DNA from: Mytilus edulis
Lineage: Eukaryota; Mollusca; Bivalvia; Mytilida; Mytilidae
Length of the DNA stretch: 64,000 bases
Assembly: GCF_963676685.1 (NCBI RefSeq)
Contig: NC_092345.1
Span: 51,829,527-51,893,526 of the forward strand
Direction: 5' to 3'
The notes under the pieces were generated by a model, which worked only from the letters and a program-made list of their open reading frames with translations, searched no databases and was not told the origin of the DNA. The translations under genes were made by a program, and so were the position numbers. This document shows positions 11,377-22,486 of the stretch, one piece after another (the first letter of the stretch is position 1; the number at the start of each line of letters is the position of its first letter).

Positions 11377-12349
11377 TTTGGTGTCAATACCAAATAAATT
11401 TTCATACATTTGTAATACGTTCTTTTAAAAAATGTTATATTCATTCATTTTACTTTACAGTGATCAAAGAGGTGTTTAGGATAATACAGGCCAAACATCT
11501 AGAAGATTAGGAAACCGTATCGAATTTTAATATTTATACTATTTTAATGAATTATTCATATCAAACCTTATGGGACAATATTTTACATTCAATATTGTTT
11601 GCTGCAGTAATTCCATAACATTTTGTCTGGCGTACTAAATTATAATCCTGGTACCTTTGATAACTATTTGTATGTGAAATGATGTCTTCTTCAATAAATG
11701 ATGTATGACATATCAGAACAATGCAACATTAGTCCCGTATTCTTGATAATAGCATTAGAGAATAGATATGAAGTTTTTAAATCATAATGTATTATAAACT
11801 CGAATCGTCAAGTTTGTCGTCGATTTTATTCAAGAAAAGATCAAGATATAAAGCAGACATTCTAGTTTCGGTCGTATCCTTTGTGTAATGTCCAGTACGT
11901 TGATAGTCATTAAACCAAGTTCAATCCACCGTTTTCTACATAAGAATTCATATATATGACAGTTGTTTTCTAATCGTTTTATTTGTTTGAACTTTTGAAC
12001 TTTTGATTTTGCCATTTGACAAAAGACTCTCCGATTAGAATTTGCTTTTTTGAAATTACTTGTTGAAATCTTGCTTATTGAGTGACCGGACATTATATCT
12101 GAATATAAGAAAAGCACTTGGCTAGTTACTCTTTCTTACGACTCTTAGAGGTTTTAAACCACGTTTGTCTAAAAAATAAAAGAGAACCGTTTTCATGAAT
12201 GTATTTAGTTATATTAAGTGTTTTTCTTTTCGTTCAGTACTTTTGTGAAAATGACATATCTTATATGTTGTCTCTGCAACTAATCACAGTTAATCAAGCC
12301 TCGGGGCGATTTCACGTTTGACATATGCAATATGCACTTGTGTATGGTT
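11377..12349. other. AT-rich intergenic DNA with repeat fragments
   Basis: An inverted copy of the GACGCGCG-type repeat lies at 11624-11670, so the hAT element sits between two oppositely oriented copies of that family (7396 and 11670). A 95-codon frame at 11830-12117 (-) crosses sequence resembling the AAAGTCCCTAATC family and is not called. Confidence 0.5.
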
Positions 12350-13240
12350 TAAAAAGTAAAATCTCAAAAATAATGAAATCTGAGGAAAATTCTAAACGGA
12401 AAGTCCCTAATCAAATGGCAAAAACCAAAGCACAATCACATCAAACGGATGGATAACAACTGTCGTATTCCTGACTTGGTACAGGAATTTTCTAATGTAA
12501 TAAATGGGGGATTGAATCTGGTTTTATTGCTAGCTAAACCTCTCACTTGTATGAAAGTCGCATCAAATTCCATTATATTGAATACGATGTTAACAAAACA
12601 AATAGACATAATAGGTACAACAGTCTCCATTGTGTTATAATCTGAATCACTAAAAAAAAAAAAAAACAAATATGTAACAAAGAAGCAAAAAATGGCATAT
12701 AGACAAAGCATATTTGCAAGAATACACAAATTTACCATAGTACATTAACACAATGATGTGATGTATAAGTACAGAGCCACGTCAAATATGTATAAAAGAA
12801 ACATAAAAAGGCATAAAAGACCACGAAAGACAAGCATACACACTGGTTTCACTAAAGCACAATAACGGGATATATTAGTACAGAGCCACGCTTTATGTAT
12901 CGAATTAACATTAAGTAAGGCATACAGACAAAGCGAATTAGCAAAAACGACAGACCAGAATACGAGAATTATCATAAACATTAACATAATGACAGGATGT
13001 ACAAGTACCACAAGTATCTTAATCAGAATAAAAACAAACAAAAACTTAACAAAAAGGCATATATGACGTAATAATATCGTAAATCTTTTTGTTTATTTGT
13101 TTTAATGTTGTTGGTTTTACTTCTCATTGGCTTCAGATGTAAATGTGACGTGTACAGAGGGCAAGCGTTTTTATTTCTGTTATGTATATATAAGGACGTG
13201 TTTAACGACCTTGACTGGCTTTTTAGCCCTCGCACGGTCG
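12350..13240. repeat. 'AAAGTCCCTAATCAAATGGC' family repeat (copy 2) with following tandem-like DNA
   Basis: 12350-12640 matches the copy at 8465 closely in word order. From about 12660 to 13060 the phrase GTACAGAGCCACG, short AAA/GGCATA words and CACAATGA-type blocks recur at intervals of about 100 bp, suggesting a degenerate tandem extension. Hydrophobic open frames on - here come from A-rich + strand DNA. Confidence 0.55.
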
Positions 13241-13790
13241 GCTCGGTGCCCGAAGGCGTTTGGTGAGCTTTAACATATTTTGATGCAGTGGGTCAGGAAC
13301 AAGTAGTGGAGGTCGCAATATGTAGGCCGCCATCTTGGTTTTGATGAGTTGTTTTTGGTTTGTTGACTATTTTGTTGTTAATTCATCACAAACGGCTGCT
13401 TTCAGGGCCAGTTTGGTCAGCTTGGCAGCCCGCTAGCCTCGATGATGGAGTACTGGTAGATGAATCGTGGACGTAGTTCTAAAGATGACAGGAAGCGTTA
13501 TCAGGACCAAAGCCGTGAGGCAGTGAAACGTAGGTCGTATCACCCAACGCCTAGGATACAGCCCTCGGACGTTAATCGGCATACCACTCCCCATGATACA
13601 ATGGTTTTGGAGTGCATGTTAACGCGGGTACGCCAACTACTATGTCTATCTGTACGGCATGGATTGGTTTCTGCCATCTTAAGTAGTAAGTCGTTGGACA
13701 TCTAACTGTAAACCCCCATCGAAGATAGCGGGTAAAGGAGAGATGGCCCAGCACGTCCGTTCAGCTGTAATGACTGAGACGTGAATGGTG
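13241..13790. other. GC-richer island, unassigned
   Basis: This 550-bp block is clearly richer in G and C than its flanks. It holds an ATG frame at 13460-13705 (+) with an Arg/Lys/Asp-rich start (residues 3-20) and no domain I recognise. A paired frame on - covers the same bases. It could be a fragment of a mobile element or an isolated exon; nothing decides between them. Confidence 0.3.
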
Positions 13791-13904
13791 ATGATTCTGT
13801 TATGACCCGTACCAGTTTTATACTGGGTCTGAAATCACTGTTTACTAATTAGCTAACAAGTTAACTTTTTCATAAACTGACATCAATGATCATAAATATT
13901 CATT

Positions 13905-14085
13905 ATCTTTGAACTAGTATATATATTTGTTTAGGGGCCAGCTGAAGGACGCCTCCGGGTGCGGGAATTTCTCGCTACATTGAAGACCTGTTGGTGACCT
14001 TCTGCTGTTGTCTTTTCTATGGTCGGGTTGTTGTCTCTTTGACACATTCCCTATTTCCATTCTCAATTTTATTATAACTGCTATT
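13905..14085 (-). repeat. Dispersed repeat with GGTCGGGTTGTTGTCTCTTTGACA (copy on -)
   Basis: The block includes CCAGCTGAAGGACGCCTCCG, a GTCGGGTTGTTGTCTCTTTG stretch and CATTCCCTATTTCCATTCTC. The same family occurs at 19262-19395, 26822-26935 and 60250-60345 in this orientation and at 21577-21790 in the other. It is non-coding, interspersed DNA. Confidence 0.75.
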
Positions 14086-14769
14086 TACGCTCTATAATGA
14101 ACTATTTATAACGATTATATCTCAAATATATATAAAATTATGTACCCTACAAGCCTTTAACGTAAGTTCATAGCAGTCACTAATCTATTCTTGATAAAAT
14201 TGTAGCAAACTGACGACAAAATGACAATAGGCAACAAATTGGACCTGCTTATATACCACTATGAAAGCCGTACAAGTCTTGAAGGATGGGTGTCCTCAGC
14301 TTTTTCATTACTCGTTTTAAAAAAAAATATTCTGGAACATCCCTTCACGTTTGACCTGACCTAATGTGTATCTGATAAATAGCTTGTTCCCTTCTATGCT
14401 TTATCTAAGTATATCCATATTCATAATACGGCTTCTTCCGAACTGCAACAACGATAAACTGTATTATCTTAGATACAAAATCATAACATCAGTAATCTCT
14501 GCGAAACATATTTACATCTATCTCGAGAATGAGTGACGTATAATGGCATGCTGAATAATATTATTTTTCAAATCCGAGTGGCACATGACATATCAACGAA
14601 AATAACAAGATTAACAATATGTACTAGGATGTAAATTAACTGAAAAAAAACCTCAGCAAATTTAAAAAAAACAAAACACCAACGGAGTATTTTATTAGGT
14701 TGATTAACCCGAGCAAAAAAGTCAAAAGATGTTTGTCATATACACTATATGTTAAAATCATATAATAAC
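14086..14769. other. AT-rich DNA, no feature recognised
   Basis: No exon, RNA gene or clear repeat was found between the dispersed repeat and the transposase remnant. No terminal repeat for that transposon could be located here. Confidence 0.5.
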
Positions 14770-16133
14770 TCAATGCATTGTTGTAACCATTTTAAAGATA
14801 TTAAGCTTCAAATTATTTATTGGTAAATGTAACTTTATCACTGATGCAGTTAAGTAAGCACCAGCTTTTTCATCTCGATTATCACGGAGATATTCTAAGG
14901 CATGAACAACTACGGGGAAGGCCGACTTAAATGTGAACAAAGAATCTGCCCGAGCTGACCATCTAGTTTCGCATAACGTTGTTAGCGTGGAGCGTTTTTC
15001 CATGGCTTCTTTGACGTTTTCATCACAATTACTAAGCTCAGTTGCAAAGGCATTGAGTCTCTTTGCTGAATAGTCAAACGCAAATGCAATATCATGAACA
15101 ATCCCCATCATATTGCGAACACACGGTTCTTTTGAAGAATGAATTAGAGCCAGGTTAAGTTGGTGGGCCTTGCAATGTTCGTGTGTTGCTGTAGACACTC
15201 GTTCCCTGACTATTGCCTGGACGCCTCGAAATTTGCCGAACATGTTAGCGGCACCATCGTAACCCTGTCCTCTCATTCTGTCGATGACGACGCCTTCTTT
15301 TTCTAATGTGCCTAATAAGCATCTAGCGATTGTATCGCCCTTTGTGTTTTCGGGTTCCAAAAAACAAAGAAAATCTTCCCTAACATCTTTGATCCCAGGA
15401 TCTATAAATCTTAAACAAATAGACATTTGTTCTTTTGTTGACTTATCCGTATATTCATCGCCACGTACAGAAAAGAAACCAGCTTCATTACAATCTTCGA
15501 CTATTTTATCAGAAATCTTTTCCCCGCATATTTTTAAAAGTTCATTCTGAACGTCGGGGAAGTATATTTGTACCTTGCAGTAGTACTCTGAATGTGTTCT
15601 TTTAACACTTGATCATCTTCCGTGAATTCACGTAGGATTGACATGAAATTACTTCTTTCTTCGGTATGACCCCTAATAGCAATGTTCTGTTTACCACACA
15701 GTAGTAATGCTCGAATAATTTTATCAAGGATATGATGGTTTCTTAGAACTTTTTCTTTTTTCGACGAAGATAACATACTTATGATCGATTCTGTTTTTCC
15801 CGATTTCACACTCTTAAAATTTTCGGCCGCAACTTCCGACAAGGCATGGCACGACCCCTCTTTTTAGTGACGAGTAACATATCTAGAAAGATTAAACCAA
15901 TCAGTAATCGGATTAATAAACAGTTTATCTTTGGCACCTTTATCCGCGAAGACGGTACAACTTCCGCAATAAAGTGCGTCCGTAGATATCGAATATCTTA
16001 GCCATGGATGCTCTTTAAACCAGATTGCATTCAGTTTTCTCTCCCGACCATAGATAACCCTACAATTTAACCAAATTTTTAAAACATGGATCGTACCATT
16101 ATTTATTTTATTCCGCATTTTAAATACAAACAC
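14770..16133 (-). pseudogene. hAT transposase N-terminal half (ZMYM1-like; TTF zinc finger + DUF4371), broken
   Basis: The frame from 16133 starts in a TTF-type zinc finger region (NAIWFKEHPWLRY…ALYCGSCTVF). It meets an in-frame TAA at 15864-15866 and continues in the same frame to about 15550. There it shifts frame near a TYKYTSP-like segment and runs on through VRGDEYTDKSTKEQMSICLR and GQGYDGAANM to CETRWSARADSL, ending at 14770. This order is that of DUF4371-containing hAT transposases. One stop and one frameshift inactivate it. The C-terminal dimerisation domain is absent, the reverse of the remnant at 10281-11186. No terminal inverted repeats were found. Confidence 0.87.
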
Positions 16134-16439
16134 AAAGGAGACTGGAATTTAAAACAAAGCAAAGCTCAATGCATGATTCTCGCATTCCCCTAAGCCAATT
16201 TCCTTTAAGCATGGGGGTCACTTCTATATTATATTTGGTATACCTGAGATTGTGTTGCTTTGAATTTCAATATTACCACCAATTCATATATTTCCAGTTA
16301 CATTTTTATTGTTTTTCTCGAAACTACCATCATTCAATTCATAAATATATTAAATGTAAAGGTTTCTCTACCAAACCTATATTTGACAGCTCAAAAAAGG
16401 TCCAATACACTAAGTTGCACTTCTATTTACAGGAATTTT
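16134..16439. other. AT-rich DNA upstream of the hAT remnant
   Basis: Two overlapping aromatic-rich frames on + (from 16169 and 16260) look like products of pyrimidine-rich DNA and carry no domain. No gene is supported. Confidence 0.45.
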
Positions 16440-16930
16440 GGAATAATAGGCCGGTGAACGATACCAGATAGACATTCAAACTTATAGATCGAAAAAAACT
16501 GACAATGCCATGGCTAATAAACAGCAGCGCCACGAGCGCATGATACGACCGTCGCGTTTTCAAAGAATAATGTCATATCAGAAATTAATAAAAATCGAAA
16601 GGAGATTACGTCAATAGATTTAAACAATTCTCCAAAGTTTTATGCAAATTGGTTAATGTCGGACATGTTGAAGACGGACAGACGGACGCGGACGGACGGA
16701 TGGACAGACAACGGTACACCATAATATGTCCCGTTAACGGCCGTATATATTAACGAAAAAGGCAAACAGACAAATAATAGTATAACAAGACACAACAGGA
16801 AAAAATCTAAAGACTAAGCAACACGAACCACACTAAAATTTGGGTGTGATCTCAGGTGCTCCAGTAGGGTAAATAGATCCTGCTCCACATGTTGCACCCG
16901 TCGTTTTGCTCATGTAATCACATGAGAGCA
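16440..16930 (+). repeat. Dispersed repeat with CCTGCTCCA…TG-CACCCGTCGT (copy 1)
   Basis: Blocks such as CGATACCAGA, AAACTGACAATGCCATGGCT, GGCAAACAGACAAATAATAG, GATCCTGCTCCACATGTTGC and ACCCGTCGTTTTGCTC match in order with 36340-36600 (+) and 29820-30065 (-). An extra segment with CGGACGGACGG words is inserted in this copy. Confidence 0.7.
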
Positions 16931-17840
16931 TCAAATGTTATGGCAATCAGGAAGGCTGCCTGCGACGACATTGTTTGTGCGTATTTGTACAAAATTTATA
17001 TATTTATCTGGTAAAACATAAGAGGCATATTTTATTGAAAGTAAAATTTAATAATTGTACCTAGATGGAAACTGGTATTATATTCTAATTCGCCAGCTCA
17101 AACGAATATAAATTATTTAATAAATAAAACAACTCATAAATAGGATAAGTGTGCCTACAGCTGTAGCAGCCTTTAATATTAATTTACATTCAATATGATT
17201 CTCAAACTAAAGTCCTTCACTATAAATTCAGGCATACTACTATTCCAATCATACAATAGCACAGTAATATACAGTAACACAATCAAAAACTATCTACAAA
17301 AGAGGAAAAATTCATATTAATATAATGTTATAAATGCATATACCCCCATTTACGATAACCATCTCATAAAAGGGTGGGTGAGTGGGTAAACATAATAACG
17401 AATGCTGCTACGTTGAACTATAGGCAAACTTCGAATAACTTTATTTTCTCAAACTAACCCCTTAAGTAATACTTAATCATACTTTACACAAAAATCATGA
17501 GCGTATATACCCGTGAAACCAGAATTACGGGTATATGCCATCCAATCAAATTGAACATAAACACACACCATGTGCTTGATGTAAACACTCACACGTGTTT
17601 ATAGTAAACAATCACTTGACCGTTACAACGTCATGTGACTAATACCTTTAATAAAATTTTTTAGAACCTTCACTTTTCCAGTTCTTGATTTATGTACCTT
17701 TATAACGTTATATGCTAGCGGAGGCATCATCACCATGACTGTATGACATTTACACTTTAATACTTTATGATGTATTAAAATGAGTAGTTGAATAATTACT
17801 GTTGCAAACTCCATTAAAAATTTGATTTGAGATCATTTTT
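16931..17840. other. AT-rich intergenic DNA
   Basis: Nothing firm is seen. A 63-codon ATG frame on - (17814-17623) has no recognised domain. Confidence 0.4.
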
Positions 17841-18790
17841 ATACAACCGCAAAAATTGAAAACTTTTTGGTTGTACATTGGTATCACGTTGGCATCATCG
17901 TCTTCATCCAAAGACATTCGGTTTTCGCACTCTAACTTCAGTAAAAGTAAAATAGAAATATATGAAATTTAGACACAAGATTTATGACCATGAAAGGAAG
18001 GGTGCGATTGATTTGGGGTATTTTGGTCTCAACAGTTTAGGAATAAGGGGCCAAATTAGCATTGTTCTTGGTTTTTGCTCTATAACTTAAGTATTGGTAA
18101 ACAAAAATCTATGATATTTTTAACATAAGGTCTATTGCCTCATAAGGAGGGTTGGGATAGATTTTGGTAATTTTAGTTCCAACAGTGTAGGATTTAGGGG
18201 CCAAAAACAGACCCAAATAAGCATTTCTCAGGTCCTGTTTTCTAATTGGTCTACATTAAAGTCCAAAGGTACGAAATTAAAATAAGCTTGATGTTAATAA
18301 AAATTGAATTCTTGGGGTTCTTTGATATGGTGAGTCTTAAAATGTACTTAGATTTTTGATTATGGGCCCAGTTTTCAAGTTGGTCCAAATCGGGGTCAAA
18401 AATTATTATATTTAGTATTGTGCAATAGCAAGAAATTTTCAATTGCGCAGTATTCTGCAATAGCAAGAAATCTTCAATTGCACAGTATTGTTCAATAGCA
18501 AGAAATGTTCAATTGCACAGTACTGCACAATAGCAAGACATCTCCAATTGCACAGTATTGTGCAATAGCAAGAAATTTTTAATTGCACAGTATTGCACAA
18601 TAGCAAGAAATATCTAATTGCACAATATTGCGCAATAGCAAGAAATTTTCAATTGCACAGTATTGCCAATAGCCAGAAATATTCAATTGCACAGGATTGT
18701 CCCGTTTTCAAATTGGTCTACATTAAGATCCAAAGGGTCAAAATTTGAACTTTGTTTCATTTCAACAAAAATTGAATTCTTAGGATTCAA
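17841..18790 (+). repeat. Dispersed element with eight 35-bp tandem units
   Basis: The element starts near TTATACAACCGCAAAAATTG and contains paired phrases around AGGGGCCAAA and a tandem array of CAATAGCAAGAAAT…CAATTGCACAGTATTG from about 18414 to 18700. The word CAATAGCAAG starts at 18423, 18458, 18493, 18528, 18563, 18598 and 18633, an exact 35-bp period, with an eighth, degenerate unit near 18666. It has no coding capacity. The layout recalls non-autonomous elements with central tandem repeats known in bivalves, but the family was not identified by search. Confidence 0.75.
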
Positions 18791-19838
18791 ACGCATTGAT
18801 CTCAGCAATTTCTTCACTGTCATTCCCTCAATAACTGCATTAAACAGTTTCTAATCATTATTCATTCAAAACCATTTTATTATACCAATGTCTCACACAC
18901 AACATATTATAGTATACTGTTGTCTATCAGTCCATCATCCACACTTCAGACAATAACTAGAAAACACTTCCCCCTACTTTCAAGAAACTTTGTTGAAATG
19001 TTTATATCTATTGACATTAGCTCCACATCGATTTTATAAATTTTAGAATTTTCATTTCCATGTTATGAAGAGAGATTTTATCCTTAAAAAAGAGAGAATT
19101 TTCCAATTTTGAACAATAACACAAAAATGCATCCATCACCTTTAATTAAACTTTGGTGAATTGTTTACACTATTGACCTAAGGTCCCTTTTGAATTAAAT
19201 AAATTTCAGATTATACATTTCTGTGTTATGAATTTTTATATATGCTAAAAAAAAGAAGGGATTTTATAGTTTTTGGACACCTATAAGTGCAGGAGTTTCT
19301 GGCTACATTGAAAACCCATTGGAGGCCTTCAGCTGTTGTCTACTCTATGGTTGGGTTGTTGTCACTTTGACACTTTCCTTATTTCCCATCTCAATTATTC
19401 ACACAAACACTTCCACATCATTTTATAAAACTTGGGTGAATTGTCTATGTCTGTTGACTTCAGCTACATTCCAAAATTTAAAACAAGATTAACAACTACA
19501 GGTGCCCAAATAGCCTTCAACGATGACAAAAGCTCATACAGCACAGTCAGCTATAAAAGACCTTAAAATGACAAATATAAAACAAATGAAATGAGAAAAC
19601 AAATAGACTAATAATTGTACAAAACAAAATAGTTCAACCTTTAAGCAAGCTTAAAAGGAATCAAGACATACCATGCGCTTACAGTGCAGCTATTTATTAA
19701 CAAACTCCATATTCAAACACTCAAACAACTAATTCATAGAGAGGGGTGGAAGTTGAAGCCCCCTTTTTTTTTATCAGTCAACGCATTTGAATGAAGACAT
19801 GTACACATCAACTCAATTTGTTAATACACATTTCAAGT
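18791..19838. other. AT-rich DNA with one dispersed-repeat copy
   Basis: A copy of the family seen at 13905-14085 lies at about 19262-19395, in the same orientation. The rest shows short phrases repeated at long intervals, such as CTTTGGTGAATTGTTTA and CTTGGGTGAATTGTCTA. No gene is supported. Confidence 0.45.
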
Positions 19839-19905
19839 CTAGCTTTCAATACATTTGTAACGACCTTTAACCCCACTGACAATTTGCGTCTGTGTCCATA
19901 CTTGT

Positions 19906-20060
19906 ACCTTTAATAAATATATTTTTAAAGCCCAGGAATGATCACACTCTGTCACAAGTTGAGTTTTAATCATTTCATCTTTCATGTCGCAGGAAGCGAT
20001 ATCAGGATATGGTGGTTTATTTGATGGTAACGTTGCTGTTGCGTCAGATGTAGAGGCCAT
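19906..20060 (-). CDS. Possible first coding exon of an unidentified gene
   Basis: On -, an ATG in a good context (GGCGCGATGG) near 20060 opens a frame of about 51 codons that starts MASTSDATATLPSNKPPYPD, contains CDMKDEMIKTQLVTECDHSW and reaches AAAG/GTACAA, a usable splice donor near 19906, in phase 0. The DNA around the ATG is richer in G+C and CpG than the surroundings, as at many 5' exons. No domain is recognised and no following exon could be matched on - below it. The frame also continues upstream of the ATG without a stop. It could be an exon or part of an old repeat. Confidence 0.28.
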
Positions 20061-20240
20061 CGCGCCGCTTAGCTCAATTTCAGACGAGCCTTGTCCGCGG
20101 ATCTGCGAATCAGCATCCTTTGCGCTTGCCGTAACCGACGACGTAGATTTTTTTATGAAAAAAATCACGAACACTTTTCTGCGACTTACCCTCTTGTTTA
20201 CATAAACCAACTGAAGATCGAACACGGACCGACCATGCAC

Positions 20241-21576
20241 ATGCTTCGGAAATTATTTTGCGTTTTCCTTACATCATTACCTGTTACACTCAGAGACCTC
20301 CGAGTTGATCGGCTGGGAACATCATATGCAATAGACCTCTTTCGAGTTCATCCATCACCGGAAAAAACTCGTCAATTATACGCGCCTTTATGACATCATT
20401 TACCAGATAGAGATGGTGGCCTGTATCCCTGCACTATTTACGTTCATCAAGCGTCTTAGTGATCGTCATTGTGCAGGATTAAATAGAAATAATGGGTGTT
20501 CTGTAGGTAATTAATGACAATGCCCTAATGACAGCAGTGCTAATTGTCAAATTTGAGAATTCAATTTGCCGAATAATTCGTACAATATAAAATTAAAGTT
20601 TTCCAACCCGGCTCAACATTGGAATGAAAGTGACGACGCCCCTAAACGCACAAATGACGTTCACTAAAACCAGAGTTTTTGACGGAAATGCATCGAACTG
20701 GAAAGTTGTCTATTAGTAAAGCCCTATAAAATATTTTTTTTATCATTTTTTTTTGGGGTGTCAAAATGATGTGGATGCTTGAGCATCTGAGCATACATGC
20801 AAGCTACGCCACTGGATTCAACTTGTGCAAATATAACAAAAGTGAAGCAAGAAGTATTTTTTTATTATTTAAAGTGACAATCAATAAAAAAAACCCGTTT
20901 AATTCTCGCTGTGTCTTTAGTATCATTGAAGTAAATGCATGCATTGCCTTTTGAAGTTATAATTTTTATTGGTCCATACGAGACGGTGACATTCGAAAAT
21001 AATTCTCCCGCTGAGTCATGGGATAGAGTAAACTGTCTTCCTCGTATGAACCAATCCAAATCTGGCATTTTATCGTAAAGTATGATAATTAAAAATGTCA
21101 CCCTGGCATACTAATATCATATTTGGAATATGGATTTTCACACCAACCTTTCGGATGACTCGTTGAAAGAGGGCCTCGTGGTATATTTGTTTCTCCTCCG
21201 GTATCTATGATGTGTTTATTTGCAAGGCTTAATTTATTGCCCGATATCCAACATACCCTCGTTTGCAGTGGCAGACCAAATAAGTTACCCTTCATCCGGA
21301 GTGGGGGCTACTCTGCAGAACCTACCCATTATATGAAATGGTAATCGTTTCTCATCCTGAATATGCATAAAAAAGAAGTGGCAACTGGACATTAGCCAAG
21401 CACCAATCAATCACAACAAGTCCGCTTCGTCATCACTATGCAGAACGTCTTCTCTATACAACCAATTTTATATATTTTTGATAATTTTACAAAATCTAGA
21501 AGTGATTAGCGAATACAATCTAACATTATTACGACCGATGATAAAAAACAAAGATATTACACTTGCTAGATAGTAA
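20241..21576. other. Unassigned DNA with two frames of uncertain status
   Basis: Two - frames at 21295-21098 and 21101-20865 have fairly protein-like composition (one includes MPDLDWFIRGRQF), but I could not match them to a domain or link them by splice sites. An AT-rich core separates them from the 20-kb frame. No gene is claimed. Confidence 0.3.
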
Positions 21577-21790
21577 AATTGAGAATGGAAATGGTGAATG
21601 TTTCAAAGAGACAACAATCCGACCATAGAGCAGACAACAGTCGAATGCCACCAAAGGGTCTTCAATGCAGCGAGAAACTCCTGCACCCGGAGGCGTCCTT
21701 CAGCTGGTCCCAAAACAAATATATATTCTAGTTCATTGATAATGGACGTCATACTAAACTCCGAATTATACACAAGAAACTAAAATTATT
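21577..21790 (+). repeat. Dispersed repeat (same family as 13905-14085, other strand)
   Basis: GAGAATGGAAATGGTGAATG, GAGACAACAATCCGACCATA, CCGGAGGCGTCCTTCAGCTG and AATATATATTCTAGTTCATT appear in the inverse order and strand of the copies at 13905 and 60250. No coding content. Confidence 0.75.
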
Positions 21791-22244
21791 AATCATACAA
21801 AACTAACAAATACCAGAGTCTCCTCACTTGGCACAGGCGCAAAAATGCTGCAGGGTTCAACATGTTTTTTGAGATCTCAACCCTCCCCCTATACCTCTAG
21901 TCCGATGTCAGAGGAGGTAACAAAAGATAATAAACAAAATGACATTAATACATAAATAACAACAGACTACTACTGACATGCCAGCAACAGACCTCAATTA
22001 AACTGATTGAAAGATTATGTCTTCATCATATGAATAGCAGGCCCAATCCCTCCCGTTAGGAGTTGATAAATCGTTAGAAATAATGTCAACAAACCGGTTA
22101 CTTAGTAACTAAAATAACAAATGTCAAATAGGTATATTAACCTTGGTTATATATCTGCTGAAACGATTTCATTTGATATTATTTAACATATAACATTGAC
22201 TTATTAAAAACTGCCACTTTCTATCAATGTTTGAAAAGATTGCA
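21791..22244. other. 3' flank of the lectin gene
   Basis: This lies downstream of the lectin stop codon. It includes short dispersed-repeat words (AACATGTTTTTTGAGATCTC, also seen inverted at 26480-26500). No canonical AATAAA was found close to the stop; the 3' end of the transcript was not placed. Confidence 0.4.
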
Positions 22245-22486
22245 TTATATTTTGCCCACTTCAATTAACGATGCTTTTTTACAGATGTATCCTGTTGGAT
22301 AATCACATGGTCTGTCGTTCCAGTAAATTTCATTCCAGTTACATATTTCTGTACAGAAACATGCACAATAGCCATCGCCATCTGGTTCTTTTGGGCCCCA
22401 GTTCTCAAACGTGATTTTAGCATTGTCATAACTCCATACCCACGACCCAATCGTGGAGGGATATTTTAAACCAATCCATGCATCAT
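22245..22486 (-). CDS. Lectin gene exon 4 (end of C-type lectin domain)
   Basis: The acceptor is TTATGTTTCAG. The exon enters in phase 1 and completes the Asp codon begun in exon 3. It encodes DDAWIGL, WVWSYDNA, FENWGPKEPD, the Cys-rich stretch with extra cysteines, IYWNDRPCDYPTGYICKK and a short tail, with TAA at 22245-22247. The calcium-site motifs EPD and WND are both present. An open frame at 22450-22265 covers the same DNA in a wrong frame and is not a gene. Confidence 0.9.

Noticed and set aside
13460-13705. 81-codon Arg-rich frame on +
   Set aside because: Kept only as part of an unassigned GC-richer region; no domain, and the opposite strand is open over the same bases.
18414-18700. 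CRISPR-like regular repeats
   Set aside because: The 35-bp units are contiguous without unique spacers and sit in animal DNA; they are a tandem array in a dispersed element.
20865-21295. Possible MAM-like or other extracellular exon on - (MPDLDWFIRG…)
   Set aside because: The resemblance is limited to a few residues and no flanking splice sites or partner exons fit.
22265-22450. 61-codon frame on -
   Set aside because: It covers the last lectin exon in a wrong frame; the adjacent frame gives a proper C-type lectin domain.
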